In this document: in pieces, positions 51,556-60,615 of the stretch
Position numbering within the stretch: the stretch's first letter is position 1
Layout of the letters: each line of letters opens with the position of its first letter
NCBI RefSeq assembly: GCF_000422505.1
Contig: NZ_KE383864.1
Location: 602,381-666,380, forward strand
Direction of reading: 5' to 3'
DNA from: Paenibacillus pinihumi DSM 23905 = JCM 16419
GTDB taxonomy: Bacteria; Bacillota; Bacilli; Paenibacillales; Paenibacillaceae
DNA: 64,000 nucleotides
Program-made: the position numbers and the translations under genes
Notes under the pieces: model-generated
Told to the model about the DNA's origin: nothing
The model's input: the letters and a program-made list of their open reading frames with translations, nothing else
Database searches by the model: none

Positions 51556-51921
51556 TTATAGAAAGCAGCTGACGGTCATCCCGGCCCAGCCCAGCAGCAA
51601 CCCGCCGCAACAGGTTAGCAGAAGGTAGCAGGCCAAACGAAGAAGCTTGCGCTCCCTCGCCATCTGTACGCATTGGACCATAAAGGTCGAATAGGTCGTA
51701 TAGCCCCCTAAAATACCTGTGCCTGCAAAAAAATAGAGCAGCGGAATTCTCTCCTGAATCCCCAGTCCGATTAGCAGGCCGAGGATGAAGGAACCGGTCA
51801 GATTGACAGTTAAGGTGGCCCTGTCGCCGCGCTGCGTATGACGGGCAAACAACAGGCCCGTCCCATACCGGAGTAGCGAACCGATTGCTCCCCCTGCAGC
51901 AGCAGCTGCGAGCTCAAGCAT
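51556..51921 (-). CDS. Fluoride channel FluC (CrcB), second of a pair
   Basis: 121-aa membrane protein with four helices. FluC/CrcB dimers export fluoride through two pores. Family motifs: GGAIGSLLRYG, NLTGSFILGLL, and GGYTTYSTFMVQ (the TTFSTF track of the pore has Tyr here). The ATG at 51921 overlaps the end of the first FluC by 8 bp, with GGGGGAG upstream. Paired small CrcB genes usually make an asymmetric heterodimer. It lies upstream of aroA in the same transcript. Confidence 0.9.
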   Translation of the reverse strand: MLELAAAAAGGAIGSLLRYGTGLLFARHTQRGDRATLTVNLTGSFILGLLIGLGIQERIPLLYFFAGTGILGGYTTYSTFMVQCVQMARERKLLRLACYLLLTCCGGLLLGWAGMTVSCFL

Positions 51922-52312
51922 TTGCTTTTCTCCCCCTTGCCAGCATTGCCAGCCCGCTATAGCCAAGAGCAGCTAAAGCAAGTCCGGCCATAAGCGAGAT
52001 GATGAAGTAAAGGGCTGCCGTCTCCAGGTAACCTCTCTGAATGAGCTGGATCAGTTCCAAACTAAAGGTTGAAAAGGTCGTATAGGAGCCGATAATGCCA
52101 GTTCCTACGAACTCACTCCATAGCCTGGGCAGCCCGGGACGCATGACGCCATAGCCCAGCCAGACGCCAAGCGCCATACTGCCTGTCAAGTTGCACAACA
52201 GCGTAGCCCAGGGGAACGCACCAGGACCTGACGGAGTCAGCCATATGCTCATCCCAAGGCGCAGTGCTGCGCCAAGCGCACCTCCTGCAGCAACCGCCAG
52301 CACGATTCTCAT
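51914..52312 (-). CDS. Fluoride channel FluC (CrcB), first of a pair
   Basis: 132-aa four-helix membrane protein. Motifs: GGALGAALRLGMS, CNLTGSMALGV, and GSYTTFSTFSLE, the canonical phenylalanine-box and pore threonine track. Its ATG overlaps the aroK stop as ATGA, and its end overlaps the second FluC. No fluoride riboswitch can be placed directly before it because aroK abuts; none was seen upstream of aroK. Confidence 0.92.
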   Translation of the reverse strand: MRIVLAVAAGGALGAALRLGMSIWLTPSGPGAFPWATLLCNLTGSMALGVWLGYGVMRPGLPRLWSEFVGTGIIGSYTTFSTFSLELIQLIQRGYLETAALYFIISLMAGLALAALGYSGLAMLARGRKANA

Positions 52313-52830
52313 TGCCGTTGTTCCTTCATGCTGAGAATCTGTGACGCTACCTCTTCGGAATCCAGCAGGGTTGTGTCCACTATATCGTGGACAAAATCAT
52401 AAGCATGACGGCGTTCCTCAAGCAAAGCTGCTACCCGCTTCTCCACGTCTCCCTGGAGAAGCGGCCTTGAGGTATCGTTCTTCACCCGCGCCACGATTTT
52501 GTCGGCATCAGCTGTAAGGGCAATGACCCAGCCGTGCTTCAGCATCGCATTGCGGTTTTGCTCCCGCAGCACAGCTCCGCCCCCGGTCGCTATGATTTTG
52601 CCGCCTTCGGATTGAAGAATCATGTCCAGAACACGGCTTTCCAACTCACGAAAAGCTTCTTCGCCGGCTTCGGCAAACATCTCGCGTATCGCCCGTCCTT
52701 CCTGGCGCTCAATCTCGGCATCCAGATCAATACACGGCAGCTGAAGCTGCCTTGCAAGCAAACGGCTGACCGAGGATTTGCCGGTTCCCATAAATCCGAC
52801 CAGCACAATAGTTTCATTAGTTCCTGACAA
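52309..52830 (-). CDS. aroK: Shikimate kinase
   Basis: 173-aa P-loop kinase that phosphorylates shikimate at O3, the step before EPSP synthase. Walker A GFMGTGKSS is near the N-terminus, the shikimate-binding DLDAEIERQEG and ATGGGAV follow, and the lid RPLLQ lies at about 125. The start is the TTG at 52830 with AGAGGTG 7 nt upstream, which gives the usual length; the open frame to 52869 is not needed. It is the first gene of a unit with two fluC genes, aroA and a CoA-binding protein. Confidence 0.93.
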   Translation of the reverse strand: MSGTNETIVLVGFMGTGKSSVSRLLARQLQLPCIDLDAEIERQEGRAIREMFAEAGEEAFRELESRVLDMILQSEGGKIIATGGGAVLREQNRNAMLKHGWVIALTADADKIVARVKNDTSRPLLQGDVEKRVAALLEERRHAYDFVHDIVDTTLLDSEEVASQILSMKEQRQ

Positions 52831-53009
52831 TCGGGTACACCTCTTATTTATAAGGTCAGCAAGCATCATTCGCTGGACCAGGGCTCACTGCCTGATGCAG
52901 TCAGCATTTCCGCAGCCCGGACCAGCCTACATCCCCATCATATCACAATTCCCGCGCCCAATCTTCACTAAATGGACAAGGACGGTATAAAAAAGCCATT
53001 TTTGTCGTA

Positions 53010-53024
53010 TGGATATAATATCCA
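53010..53024. promoter_or_regulatory. Palindrome containing a -10 box
   Basis: TGGATAT-A-ATATCCA, perfect 7-bp arms around one base, with TATAAT (53014-53019) in the centre, 30 bp before the gene at 53055. A repressor bound here would block the promoter. No good -35. Confidence 0.45.
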
Positions 53025-53054
53025 GTCATTATAAATGAAAGACAGGTGAATGGA

Positions 53055-53351
53055 ATGAACCGTCTGTCAGACGATGAGCTTGACCAGCAGAAAATCAGCC
53101 GCTTCCTCGATCCGTCCCATCCGTTATGCCGTTCAGATGTGATATGGATACTGGATTGGATCAAAAAAAAAGTGGCTGCCGATAACCCAAGCACGCTTGG
53201 TCTATCGCAGCCACAATTATGGAAAGGTTTCTCCCGCTTTGCAGAAGCAGCTATGCTGCTCATTCACTGCCAGCGCTTCAGCTATGATGAGACGGACCGG
53301 CTCAGGAAGCTGCTGGCCGAGGCCGTAAGCGCCATCCGCAGCCCTTCCTAA
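53055..53351 (+). CDS. Small uncharacterised helical protein, 98 aa
   Basis: Not recognised. Mostly helical and soluble: DELDQQKISRFLD, then VIWILDWIKKKVAA, LWKGFSRFAEAAMLLIHC and ETDRLRKLLAEAVSAI. I choose the ATG at 53055 because AGGTG lies about 6 nt upstream; the ATG at 53046 is an alternative. It ends 6 bp before the end of gnd, which runs the other way, with no terminator between. An unusual palindromic promoter region lies upstream. Confidence 0.6.
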   Translation: MNRLSDDELDQQKISRFLDPSHPLCRSDVIWILDWIKKKVAADNPSTLGLSQPQLWKGFSRFAEAAMLLIHCQRFSYDETDRLRKLLAEAVSAIRSPS

Positions 53352-53357
53352 GCGGAA

Positions 53358-54767
53358 CTACTCCATCCAGTTGAAGTGGAAAGAGCCTTCTTTGTCCACA
53401 CGCTTGAACGTATGCGCGCCGAAATAGTCACGCTGCGCTTGAAGCAGGTTTGCCGGCAGACGCTCCGTGCGGTAGCTGTCGTAGTAGGCAAGTGCGCTTG
53501 CGAAAGCAGGTACCGGAATACCGGCTGCAACTGCTGTCGACACCACTTCACGCCATGCGCTTTGATAGGACTCGACGATTTCTTTGAAGTAATCATCCAG
53601 CAGCAGGTTGCGCAGTTCCGGATTTTTGTCGTATGCGTTTTTGATGTTTTGCAGGAAGCCTGCACGAATAATGCAGCCGCCGCGGAAAATCATCGCGATA
53701 TCGCCGTAACGCAGGTCCCAGCCATACTCTTCAGAAGCTTCGCGCATCTGGGCAAAACCTTGTGCATAAGAGCAAATTTTGCTCGCGAACAGCGCTTTGC
53801 GGACCGCTTCGATAAATGCAGCTTTATCCCCTTGGTAAGCTTGAACTTCAGGACCTTTCAGCAGCTTGCTCGCCGCAACGCGCTCTTCTTTCATTGCAGA
53901 GAGGAAACGGGAGAATACCGATTCTGTAATGATGGACAATGGAACGCCCAGGTCGAGCGAGCTTTGGCTTGTCCATTTTCCGGTTCCTTTTTGGCCTGCG
54001 GAATCCAGAATCACATCTACCATCGGCTTGCCGGTTTCCGGATCGTACTTGGAGAAAATGTCAGCCGTAATTTCGATCAGGTAGCTGTCCAGCTCCCCTT
54101 TATTCCACTCTGTGAAAATTTCATGAAGCTCCGGTGTTTCCACGCCCAGAACGGATTTCAACAGGTGGTATGCTTCGCAGATCAGCTGCATGTCACCGTA
54201 CTCAATTCCGTTGTGTACCATCTTCACGTAGTGACCAGCACCGTCCGGTCCGATATATGTACAGCAAGCGTCATCGCCAACTTTAGCAGAGATTGCAGTC
54301 AGGATTGGCTCAACCAGTTTGTAAGCCGACTCTTGTCCGCCCGGCATGATGGAAGGTCCTTTGAGTGCGCCCTCTTCACCGCCGGATACACCTGTGCCGA
54401 TGAAGCGGAAGCCTTTGGCTTCAAGCTCTTTGCTGCGGCGCTGGGTATCAGGGAAATAAGCATTTCCTCCGTCGATAATGATATCGCCTTCTTCCAGATG
54501 AGGAACGAGCTGGTTAATAGTATCGTCTGTACCTTTGCCCGCTTGAACCATGATCAGGATTTTGCGCGGCGCTTCCAGGGAACCGACGAACTCTTCAATC
54601 GTATACGTAGGGTGAAGCTGCTTGCCAGCGGCTTCCTTTATCAAATCATCCGTTTTCTCACGTGAACGGTTAAAAACAGATACGGTGAAACCTCTGCTCT
54701 CAATGTTAAGCGCCAAATTTTTTCCCATGACGGCGAGGCCAATCACGCCAATTTGCTGTTTAGACAT
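53358..54767 (-). CDS. gnd: 6-phosphogluconate dehydrogenase (decarboxylating)
   Basis: 469-aa enzyme of the oxidative pentose-phosphate path; converts 6-phosphogluconate to ribulose-5-phosphate and CO2 with NADP+. Seen: the [16 protein letters not shown] Rossmann motif, [10 protein letters not shown] with the Asn-Arg-Ser pattern of NADP-binding forms, [33 protein letters not shown] and the C-terminal RDYFGAHTF. Length and ends are typical of the long GndA/GntZ form. AAGGA precedes the ATG. It is a single gene. Confidence 0.96.
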   Translation of the reverse strand: MSKQQIGVIGLAVMGKNLALNIESRGFTVSVFNRSREKTDDLIKEAAGKQLHPTYTIEEFVGSLEAPRKILIMVQAGKGTDDTINQLVPHLEEGDIIIDGGNAYFPDTQRRSKELEAKGFRFIGTGVSGGEEGALKGPSIMPGGQESAYKLVEPILTAISAKVGDDACCTYIGPDGAGHYVKMVHNGIEYGDMQLICEAYHLLKSVLGVETPELHEIFTEWNKGELDSYLIEITADIFSKYDPETGKPMVDVILDSAGQKGTGKWTSQSSLDLGVPLSIITESVFSRFLSAMKEERVAASKLLKGPEVQAYQGDKAAFIEAVRKALFASKICSYAQGFAQMREASEEYGWDLRYGDIAMIFRGGCIIRAGFLQNIKNAYDKNPELRNLLLDDYFKEIVESYQSAWREVVSTAVAAGIPVPAFASALAYYDSYRTERLPANLLQAQRDYFGAHTFKRVDKEGSFHFNWME

Positions 54768-54977
54768 TTGCTTCCTTCATCCCTTTACATTCTTATTTCC
54801 TTGCGCATTTGCACGAGTAAGATTATTTTACTCTTTTTATGCCCGAATGAAAACTATTTTCGTTGTTTTCTTCTTAATTCTTATACTTTTCTGTTGAGAA
54901 TATGTATGTGCTTATGTAAGCCATAGTCGAACTTCCCGGACAAGAATAGAGATTGCAAGATTTGAATAAAAGCATAA

Positions 54978-55024
54978 TGAATAAGGATGCTCCCTGCAGC
55001 TCAAGTGCAGAAAACATCCTTTTA
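54978..55024 (-). terminator. Probable terminator after the gene at 55046
   Basis: On the minus strand AAGGATG and CATCCTT with CTGCA/TGCAG inside an imperfect stem, followed by ATTCATTATG. Weak T-run. Confidence 0.45.
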
Positions 55025-55045
55025 GGTAATCCTGATATTCAAAGC

Positions 55046-55642
55046 CTACAGCTCCAGCTGCAGCATTTCAATCCGCATAGCTGCCAGCCTGCTCTTGGAA
55101 GCTGCGATTTTTTCCTCGTCCTGGCGTTCCAGTGCCTCGCTCAATACTGATAGTTCGTAATCCAGCTCATACCGCAGCACCGACGCGCGTTCTTCGGCTC
55201 TGGTGGAGCTGAAGGCCTCCATAATCTCTTCTACCGTCACAAATGGCTTGCGCTGATAAATAATTTTATGTTCCATTCCGCTAACCTCCACAAGTCGGAT
55301 GATTTCACCAAACATAATGTTCTCAATGACAATCTGGCGGTCTTTAATACGTTTGACAACGGCATGGCCTCGGGTATCATTTATTAATTTTTCTAGCAGT
55401 TCGGATAACTTTTCGTCTTTAATCGTGTAATCGCCTACAATTTTATAGCGGTTATGAAACCGTTGGAATCTCAACTTCACCAGCTTTCGGCCTGTTCGGA
55501 TCGAGATGAGAAACTGGGCCTCTGATTCGCTCCAGTAGAGAGAATAGCCCTCCTGAATCAAATCGCGGATGAAATTTTGGACTTGCCGACGGTCGAAACG
55601 AAGCTCCAGGTTGCAATACTCCACTTCATGGCTTTTATTCAC
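55046..55642 (-). CDS. Uncharacterised protein, 198 aa
   Basis: Not assigned to a studied family, though its look is of a conserved cytosolic Bacilli protein. N-terminal region with LRFDRRQVQNFIRDLIQ and basic, aromatic strands (LYWSESEAQFLISI, RFQRFHNRYKIVGDY), middle strands around IVIENIMFGEIIRLVEV, and a C-terminal acidic coiled coil (from about 150: ALERQDEEKIAASKSRLAAM). The start is GTG with GGGGAGGGG upstream. A good promoter lies at 55729-55757. It is monocistronic. No function can be given. Confidence 0.65.
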   Translation of the reverse strand: MNKSHEVEYCNLELRFDRRQVQNFIRDLIQEGYSLYWSESEAQFLISIRTGRKLVKLRFQRFHNRYKIVGDYTIKDEKLSELLEKLINDTRGHAVVKRIKDRQIVIENIMFGEIIRLVEVSGMEHKIIYQRKPFVTVEEIMEAFSSTRAEERASVLRYELDYELSVLSEALERQDEEKIAASKSRLAAMRIEMLQLEL

Positions 55643-55728
55643 GGCAACCCCTCCCCGGCGGATTGTGATGCTGGAATGACTGGTTGTGTATTATTGACGA
55701 AATGTTCTGACAATTTGTTCTTACTCTT

Positions 55729-55757
55729 ATCTTATACCTCATCATATGTTATGGCAA
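55729..55757 (-). promoter_or_regulatory. Promoter of the 198-aa gene
   Basis: On the minus strand TTGCCA, 17 nt, TAAGAT; leader of about 85 nt. Confidence 0.6.
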
Positions 55758-55939
55758 CTTGGTTTATTGACTATTTTTACAGTTAATTTCGCTTGTCCGC
55801 CAGATTTTTAATAAAAGGGCTCTCCGCAGCCGGAATGGCGCGAAAAAACAGGCCGCGTAATGCCGCGGCGGAAAAGAATAAAGCGATGTATGAGGGTATA
55901 AGGAAACTTAAAATCGTATGTCAGGCGCATGTCGCCTGT

Positions 55940-57103
55940 CTAATGCACAGCCTCTCGTGTAGGCTGTAGAACGGCAGCGCCAAAGGCCAGCAGCACAGCT
56001 GCTATTAACAGCATGATGCCAAGATGCAGGGCAATATCCCCCAGGGCTGCGCCGCCGGAGCTTTCCTCAAATGCCAGAATCGCCCAGCGCTGGGGAGTAA
56101 AGCTGGACAGCTTCTGCATAAAGTCAGGCATCAGTCCGATCGGCCAGAAACAGCCACCGAGAATGCAGGTTGGGGTAACAACAAGGTTATTGATGTACCC
56201 GAGGTTTTTCACACTTTTGACCATACTGGCCACTGATGTTGCAATACCGACTGAGCTTAGCAGGAAGCATTCCATCACGAGCAGCAGGCGGCCTGCAGAA
56301 ATGCCCATATCATACCCGATCAGATTGTACATCACGATTACAATCAGGACCAGCTGAAGCGTTCCCAGCATTATGCTGGCCAGGAAATTGCCTGCGGCGA
56401 TCTCCCCTGCTCTTACAGGAGCGGTGAACATCCTCAGCATCGTACGCTTCTCTCTGTCCTCTACCACCAAATAAATGGATTGGTTAGTCAACAGCATAAT
56501 AAACAGAAGCATGAGGCCGACAACAAGGGTGTTGTTTTCGCCGTCTCCATTGCTGCCTTCCTGTTGAATATGCCCCTTGATGCCGCTGGAGTGCATCTGT
56601 TCAAGCATCGAATGAACCGCTGCCAGCTGTTGTCCGCCCGCCAGACCGGACGCTGCTGCTTCCGATGACAGCCTGAATAACGTTTCGGTCTCTGTTTGAA
56701 GCTGAACCGCCAGCCTGGCATTCCACAGCTCTTCGCTTTTGCGCATCAGCCGTACCGGACTGCTCTTACCCTCCAACAGCATTGCAGTGTAATTCGCCGG
56801 AATGAATACAGCAGCCCCTGCCCGTCCTTCCATTACAAGCTTGTTAAGCGCCTCGGGCTGTTCCTCCCGGCGAAGTTCAATCTTGTATGGAGATTCCATA
56901 GCCAAAGCTGCTGCAAGCTCCGCGCCCAGTTGTCCCTGATCCTTATTCACAAGAAGTACAGTCTGTGGTTCTCCCGCAGCGCTGCCGAACAAGCTGATCA
57001 GAACAGAGATAACAGCAACAGGAAACAGTACGTACAATATAAGTCCCTTAGGCTTGCCGATCGTCCGCTTGATCATCAGCATGGCAATCGTAATACTACT
57101 CAT
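55940..57103 (-). CDS. ABC-2 type permease, LnrN/LnrM-like
   Basis: 387-aa membrane protein of the ABC-2 exporter type: an N-terminal helix (about 20-45), a large extracytoplasmic domain (about 45-180), then five membrane helices. It is the third gene of an ATPase-permease-permease operon arranged like linearmycin-resistance LnrLMN of Bacillus. The ATG at 57103 overlaps the upstream permease by 8 bp, with GGTGG 9 nt upstream; the open frame extends to 57208 without need. A small CAGGCG/CGCCTG hairpin just past the stop codon is a poor terminator candidate. Confidence 0.85.
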   Translation of the reverse strand: MSSITIAMLMIKRTIGKPKGLILYVLFPVAVISVLISLFGSAAGEPQTVLLVNKDQGQLGAELAAALAMESPYKIELRREEQPEALNKLVMEGRAGAAVFIPANYTAMLLEGKSSPVRLMRKSEELWNARLAVQLQTETETLFRLSSEAAASGLAGGQQLAAVHSMLEQMHSSGIKGHIQQEGSNGDGENNTLVVGLMLLFIMLLTNQSIYLVVEDREKRTMLRMFTAPVRAGEIAAGNFLASIMLGTLQLVLIVIVMYNLIGYDMGISAGRLLLVMECFLLSSVGIATSVASMVKSVKNLGYINNLVVTPTCILGGCFWPIGLMPDFMQKLSSFTPQRWAILAFEESSGGAALGDIALHLGIMLLIAAVLLAFGAAVLQPTREAVH

Positions 57104-58253
57104 GGATCGAGACCACCTTTCGCATACGCAGGGCGGCTGCCGCCGCACATACGAGGGCAATAACGGCAAGCACCATGACACTTGCGGCTGCATTCCGGGG
57201 TGCGCCACTCATAAGAAAGTGCAGGCCTTCATTGGCCCAATAGTTGATCGTAAATTTCTCCATCGCCTTCATGACCCCGATATCCGGCATCATCCCGCCA
57301 CTCAAGAAAGTCATGATGATAATCAGCAAGGTGAAGATCGTCTCGGATGACTTGCCGCTGCGGGCAACAGAAGTAATAATCATCGCCAGCGAGACAGCCG
57401 CTACAATAGTCAGTGCGATGATAAGGGCAATCATACCGTAATACCCGCCCCACTGAATGCCAAATACGAGCCGGGATACGGCTACCACAATGGTGCCTTG
57501 GAGGAAAGCAAACAACATGACGCCTGCCATTTTGCCCAGTACAACGAGCACCAGCGGAGAAGGCATTGCACCCAAGCGATACAGTGTCCATTGCTCCTTC
57601 TCCTTCATGATGCTAAACACTGCACCCATTGATGAGAAGAACAAAAACATGATCAAATAAGCAGCTCCATAGTATTGCAGTGACGTCAACGGGCCGAAGT
57701 CGCCCTTGGCTGTGGAATTCGATGTCCCGACGTCCACCAGTTCCCCTTCATGCTCTCCCCGCCCGCTTTGTGGCTGCTCCGGTACATCCGGGCCAAGCAC
57801 TGCCATAACGGCCATATGGAGTTTTAGCTCATTCAAATAGCCGTCAAGCACCGCCTTCGCTGTCAAATTGCGAATGGAAGACTTGCCCGGATAGTAGATC
57901 AAGCCGGCGTCGCCGCCCTCCAGCGCCAACTCCGAGAAGTCCTCCGGCACAACAAGGCCGTAATCTGCACTCCCTGTCTGCACCTGTTCCTGCACAGCCT
58001 TTGCAGAGGCTGCACGAATGATTTGCAGGTGGCTGGAAGCAGCCTCTGATGCCAAATAGTTCTCCATGTCCGCTCGAAGCTTGCCCTGATCTGCATGAAA
58101 GACTGCTGTCCGAACCTGCTTGGCGGAGGTGTCCAGTCCGTTCCCCAGCAGAAAAATGAGCAGCAGCGGCAGGCCGATCAGCAGCAGCACAGACATTTTA
58201 TTGCGGATGATGCGAAGCAGCTCATACCCGGCTGCCGTCCATACATATCGCAT
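57096..58253 (-). CDS. ABC-2 type permease, LnrM/LnrN-like
   Basis: 385-aa membrane protein with the same plan as the next gene: first helix about 20-38, extracytoplasmic domain to about 195, then five helices including FLFFSSMGAVFSIMKEKEQWTLYRL, the loop typical of ABC-2 exporters. It would form the membrane channel with the other permease. AAGGAGG precedes the ATG. It sits between the ATPase gene (56-bp gap) and the second permease (8-bp overlap). Confidence 0.87.
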   Translation of the reverse strand: MRYVWTAAGYELLRIIRNKMSVLLLIGLPLLLIFLLGNGLDTSAKQVRTAVFHADQGKLRADMENYLASEAASSHLQIIRAASAKAVQEQVQTGSADYGLVVPEDFSELALEGGDAGLIYYPGKSSIRNLTAKAVLDGYLNELKLHMAVMAVLGPDVPEQPQSGRGEHEGELVDVGTSNSTAKGDFGPLTSLQYYGAAYLIMFLFFSSMGAVFSIMKEKEQWTLYRLGAMPSPLVLVVLGKMAGVMLFAFLQGTIVVAVSRLVFGIQWGGYYGMIALIIALTIVAAVSLAMIITSVARSGKSSETIFTLLIIIMTFLSGGMMPDIGVMKAMEKFTINYWANEGLHFLMSGAPRNAAASVMVLAVIALVCAAAAALRMRKVVSIHE

Positions 58254-58309
58254 CCTCTATTTCCTCCTTCGGGAATCTCTGTGATGATGTCTTCACACGC
58301 TGCTCGGGA

Positions 58310-59254
58310 CTATTTGCCGTCACGCAGCGTACGTCCGGTCAATTGGAGGAACAGCGTCTCCAAATCCGGTTCATCCCTTTGCAGTTTCAGCAGGTTCATG
58401 CGATGCTTGCCGAGAATAAACAGAATGTCCTGTACATAGGTTCTCGCGTCCTGCAAATACAGCTCCAGCGTCCCATTCTCAAGCTTCTGTACGGCTTCTA
58501 CCCGGGGATGGTCATGCATCTCGCGAATTGCTGCCTCCGCAATTGTATCCGTCTCAATAATCAGCTTCTCCTTCTGTCCGGACTGTCTTCCCAGTTCTTC
58601 CTTTGTTCCGCTGGCGATCAGCCGGCCGCGGTCAACAATGCCGACCCGTGTGCTGATCGCCTCGACCTCCTCCATATAATGGCTCGTATAAATAATCGTA
58701 GAGCCCAGCTTGTTCAGCGTGCGCACAGACTCCAGAATATGATTGCGTGATTGGGGATCAATTCCCACTGTAGGCTCATCCATAATAATGACCTTCGGCC
58801 GGTGAGTGATGGCACAGGCAATATTCAGCCTGCGCTTCATCCCTCCCGAGAAGCCCGACGGCTTGTTTCCCCCACGCTCCCCTAGTCCCACAAACTCCAG
58901 AGCCTCGCTCACACGATCACGCAGCAGCTTGCCCCTGAGCCCATACAGCCGGGCAAAAAACGTTACATTCTCTCTGGCAGTCAGCGACTCATAAATCGCC
59001 AGCTCCTGAGGCACAAGGCCGATGCGCTTCTTGACCTCGCGCGGCTGCCGGTCTACGGATATCCCCTCGACCGTAATTTCGCCGCTGTCTGCCTTGAGCA
59101 GTCCGGCTAACAGATGAATCGAGGTGCTTTTGCCCGCCCCGTTTGGGCCAAGGAGACCGAAGATTTCACCTTCCTCTATAGAGAGAGACAAATGATTCAC
59201 GCTGATATTCATATCATATTTTTTCACAACATCTTTAAAGGAAATCAGACTCAT
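58310..59254 (-). CDS. ABC transporter ATPase, LnrL-like
   Basis: 314-aa ATPase of the CcmA/DrrA exporter branch. Walker A GPNGAGKST (36-44), Q-loop VPQELAIYESLTARENV, signature SGGMKRRLNIA, Walker B VIIMDEPTVGIDP and the switch His in TSHYMEEVE. The last 90 residues form the extra C-terminal domain of this branch. It powers the two downstream permeases; the substrate is probably an amphipathic or polyene antibiotic, by analogy with LnrLMN. The ATG at 59254 follows GGAGGGGG. It is divergent from the two-component genes. Confidence 0.9.
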   Translation of the reverse strand: MSLISFKDVVKKYDMNISVNHLSLSIEEGEIFGLLGPNGAGKSTSIHLLAGLLKADSGEITVEGISVDRQPREVKKRIGLVPQELAIYESLTARENVTFFARLYGLRGKLLRDRVSEALEFVGLGERGGNKPSGFSGGMKRRLNIACAITHRPKVIIMDEPTVGIDPQSRNHILESVRTLNKLGSTIIYTSHYMEEVEAISTRVGIVDRGRLIASGTKEELGRQSGQKEKLIIETDTIAEAAIREMHDHPRVEAVQKLENGTLELYLQDARTYVQDILFILGKHRMNLLKLQRDEPDLETLFLQLTGRTLRDGK

Positions 59255-59362
59255 GTTGCTTTCCCCCTCCAAATTACAATTGGAATTTCTTCATTCAGCC
59301 CTCTGCTCTTATTTTATACTGCCCGCCTTGCTTCGTCAGGTATCGGAAGTCAGCAGGAGAAC

Positions 59363-59376
59363 ATGACAAAAGTCAT
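59363..59376. promoter_or_regulatory. Inverted repeat between the ABC and two-component operons
   Basis: ATGAC-AAAA-GTCAT, 5-bp arms, in the divergent gap (59255-59451). On the ABC side it lies about 45 bp upstream of a TATAAA box (complement of 59313-59318). It is a candidate site for the response regulator encoded at 60612. Confidence 0.45.
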
Positions 59377-59402
59377 AACCTTGCAGCAGCTGGAGGACGC
59401 TA

Positions 59403-59411
59403 TGCTATAAT
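59403..59411 (+). promoter_or_regulatory. Extended -10 promoter of the histidine kinase operon
   Basis: TGC-TATAAT: a perfect -10 with the TGn extension, about 40 nt before the kinase start. A TTGCAG lies 19 nt upstream. Confidence 0.6.
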
Positions 59412-59451
59412 AGGCACAGATTTGAATCTAACCACTGGAGGCCAGGCTTAA

Positions 59452-60615
59452 ATGAGCTATCCGCTTGCGGCTGCCCGCCATTTGCTGCTTTTGCTTCCGG
59501 CGGCAGCTACGTTATTCCTGTCGGCTGTTTACTCGCAGGCTGAATTTATATTCTTTACACTCATTGGCATTTTGATTGCCAGAGTGATTGAGCTGCTGCC
59601 ACGCCAGGCTCCGGGCCTTCTGGCTGTGGAAATCTTGTATCTGGCCTGGCTCGGCAACCAGTACGGAGGACTGATGTTCCTGCTTCTCTATTCAAGTCTG
59701 ATCGCTTCGTTCTTCTACGTCCGCAGCCCCCGGGGACTTGCTGCGCTTGTCATATTAATCGGCATAGCCCTCGGAATTGCGCTGGAGAACATGGAGCCTC
59801 TGATGACAGGCAGTGCGGTGTTTTCATTCCTGACGGTATGTGCGCTTCTGGCAGCCGGAAGCCTGGCAGGCCGCAGACACTCCCGGATGAACAGCATGCA
59901 TGAGGCGCTGAACAGAAGCCATGAGGAACTGCATCAGGCCCGGCAGCGCCTGGAATTGTATGCCGCCCAGGTTGAGCAGCATGCGCAAGCCGAGGAACGC
60001 AGCCGGATTGCCAAGGACATTCATGATGATCTGGGACACCGCCTTATCCGGATAAAGATGATGATGGAGGCCGGGATGAAGCTTTTAGAGCATGACAGGG
60101 AGAAAGCAAAAAACTTGCTGGAACAGGTACGTCAACAGCTGGAGGAAAGCATGGACAACATGCGCCGGACGGTCCGGAAGCTGACGCCGGCTACCCAGGA
60201 AGGAACTCGCCGATACTCGCTCACCCGGCTCATCACGGATGCGGGACAGTCAATGGGCATAGAGGTTCAGATGGAGATACAGGGTTTGGCGCAGCCGCTC
60301 TACCCGAGCATGGAAATTGTCCTTTACCGCAATGCCCAGGAGGCCATAACAAATGCGGTTCGGCATGGCGGGGCAACAAAGGTCCGAATTACGCTATTGT
60401 TCAGCCGCAAATCAGTCAGGATGTCCGTTGCCAACAATGGCGACCTGCCCTCCGGGGAAGCCGCCTCCGGCCTTGGCATGCTTGGAATGAAAGAGCGGGC
60501 CGGGATGCTGGGCGGGAAGATTGAAGTCGAGTGCAAAGCCCAATATGAAGTGATCACAGAACTGCCGCTTCAGTTTGCTGCCAGTCCCGTACTAGAGAGG
60601 AGCATTACAGAATGA
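59452..60615 (+). CDS. Sensor histidine kinase, LnrJ-like (NarL/DesK group)
   Basis: 387-aa membrane kinase. About five N-terminal hydrophobic segments (1-140) with almost no outside loop form an intramembrane sensor; a coiled coil (145-180) leads to the HisKA_3 domain with the phosphorylated His191 (KDIHDDLGHRL) and a HATPase domain (NAQEAITNAVRHGG, GLGMLGMKERAGMLGG). It faces the ABC exporter and likely senses its substrate in the membrane. GGAGG precedes the ATG. Its stop overlaps the regulator start as ATGA. Confidence 0.93.
   Translation: MSYPLAAARHLLLLLPAAATLFLSAVYSQAEFIFFTLIGILIARVIELLPRQAPGLLAVEILYLAWLGNQYGGLMFLLLYSSLIASFFYVRSPRGLAALVILIGIALGIALENMEPLMTGSAVFSFLTVCALLAAGSLAGRRHSRMNSMHEALNRSHEELHQARQRLELYAAQVEQHAQAEERSRIAKDIHDDLGHRLIRIKMMMEAGMKLLEHDREKAKNLLEQVRQQLEESMDNMRRTVRKLTPATQEGTRRYSLTRLITDAGQSMGIEVQMEIQGLAQPLYPSMEIVLYRNAQEAITNAVRHGGATKVRITLLFSRKSVRMSVANNGDLPSGEAASGLGMLGMKERAGMLGGKIEVECKAQYEVITELPLQFAASPVLERSITE

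Noticed and set aside
52313-53054. Fluoride riboswitch for the fluC pair
   Set aside because: aroK directly precedes fluC1 and no crcB-motif RNA could be recognised upstream of aroK.
53376-54665. 429-aa open frame antisense to gnd
   Set aside because: Shadow frame of a strongly conserved gene; Cys- and His-rich nonsense composition and no ribosome site.
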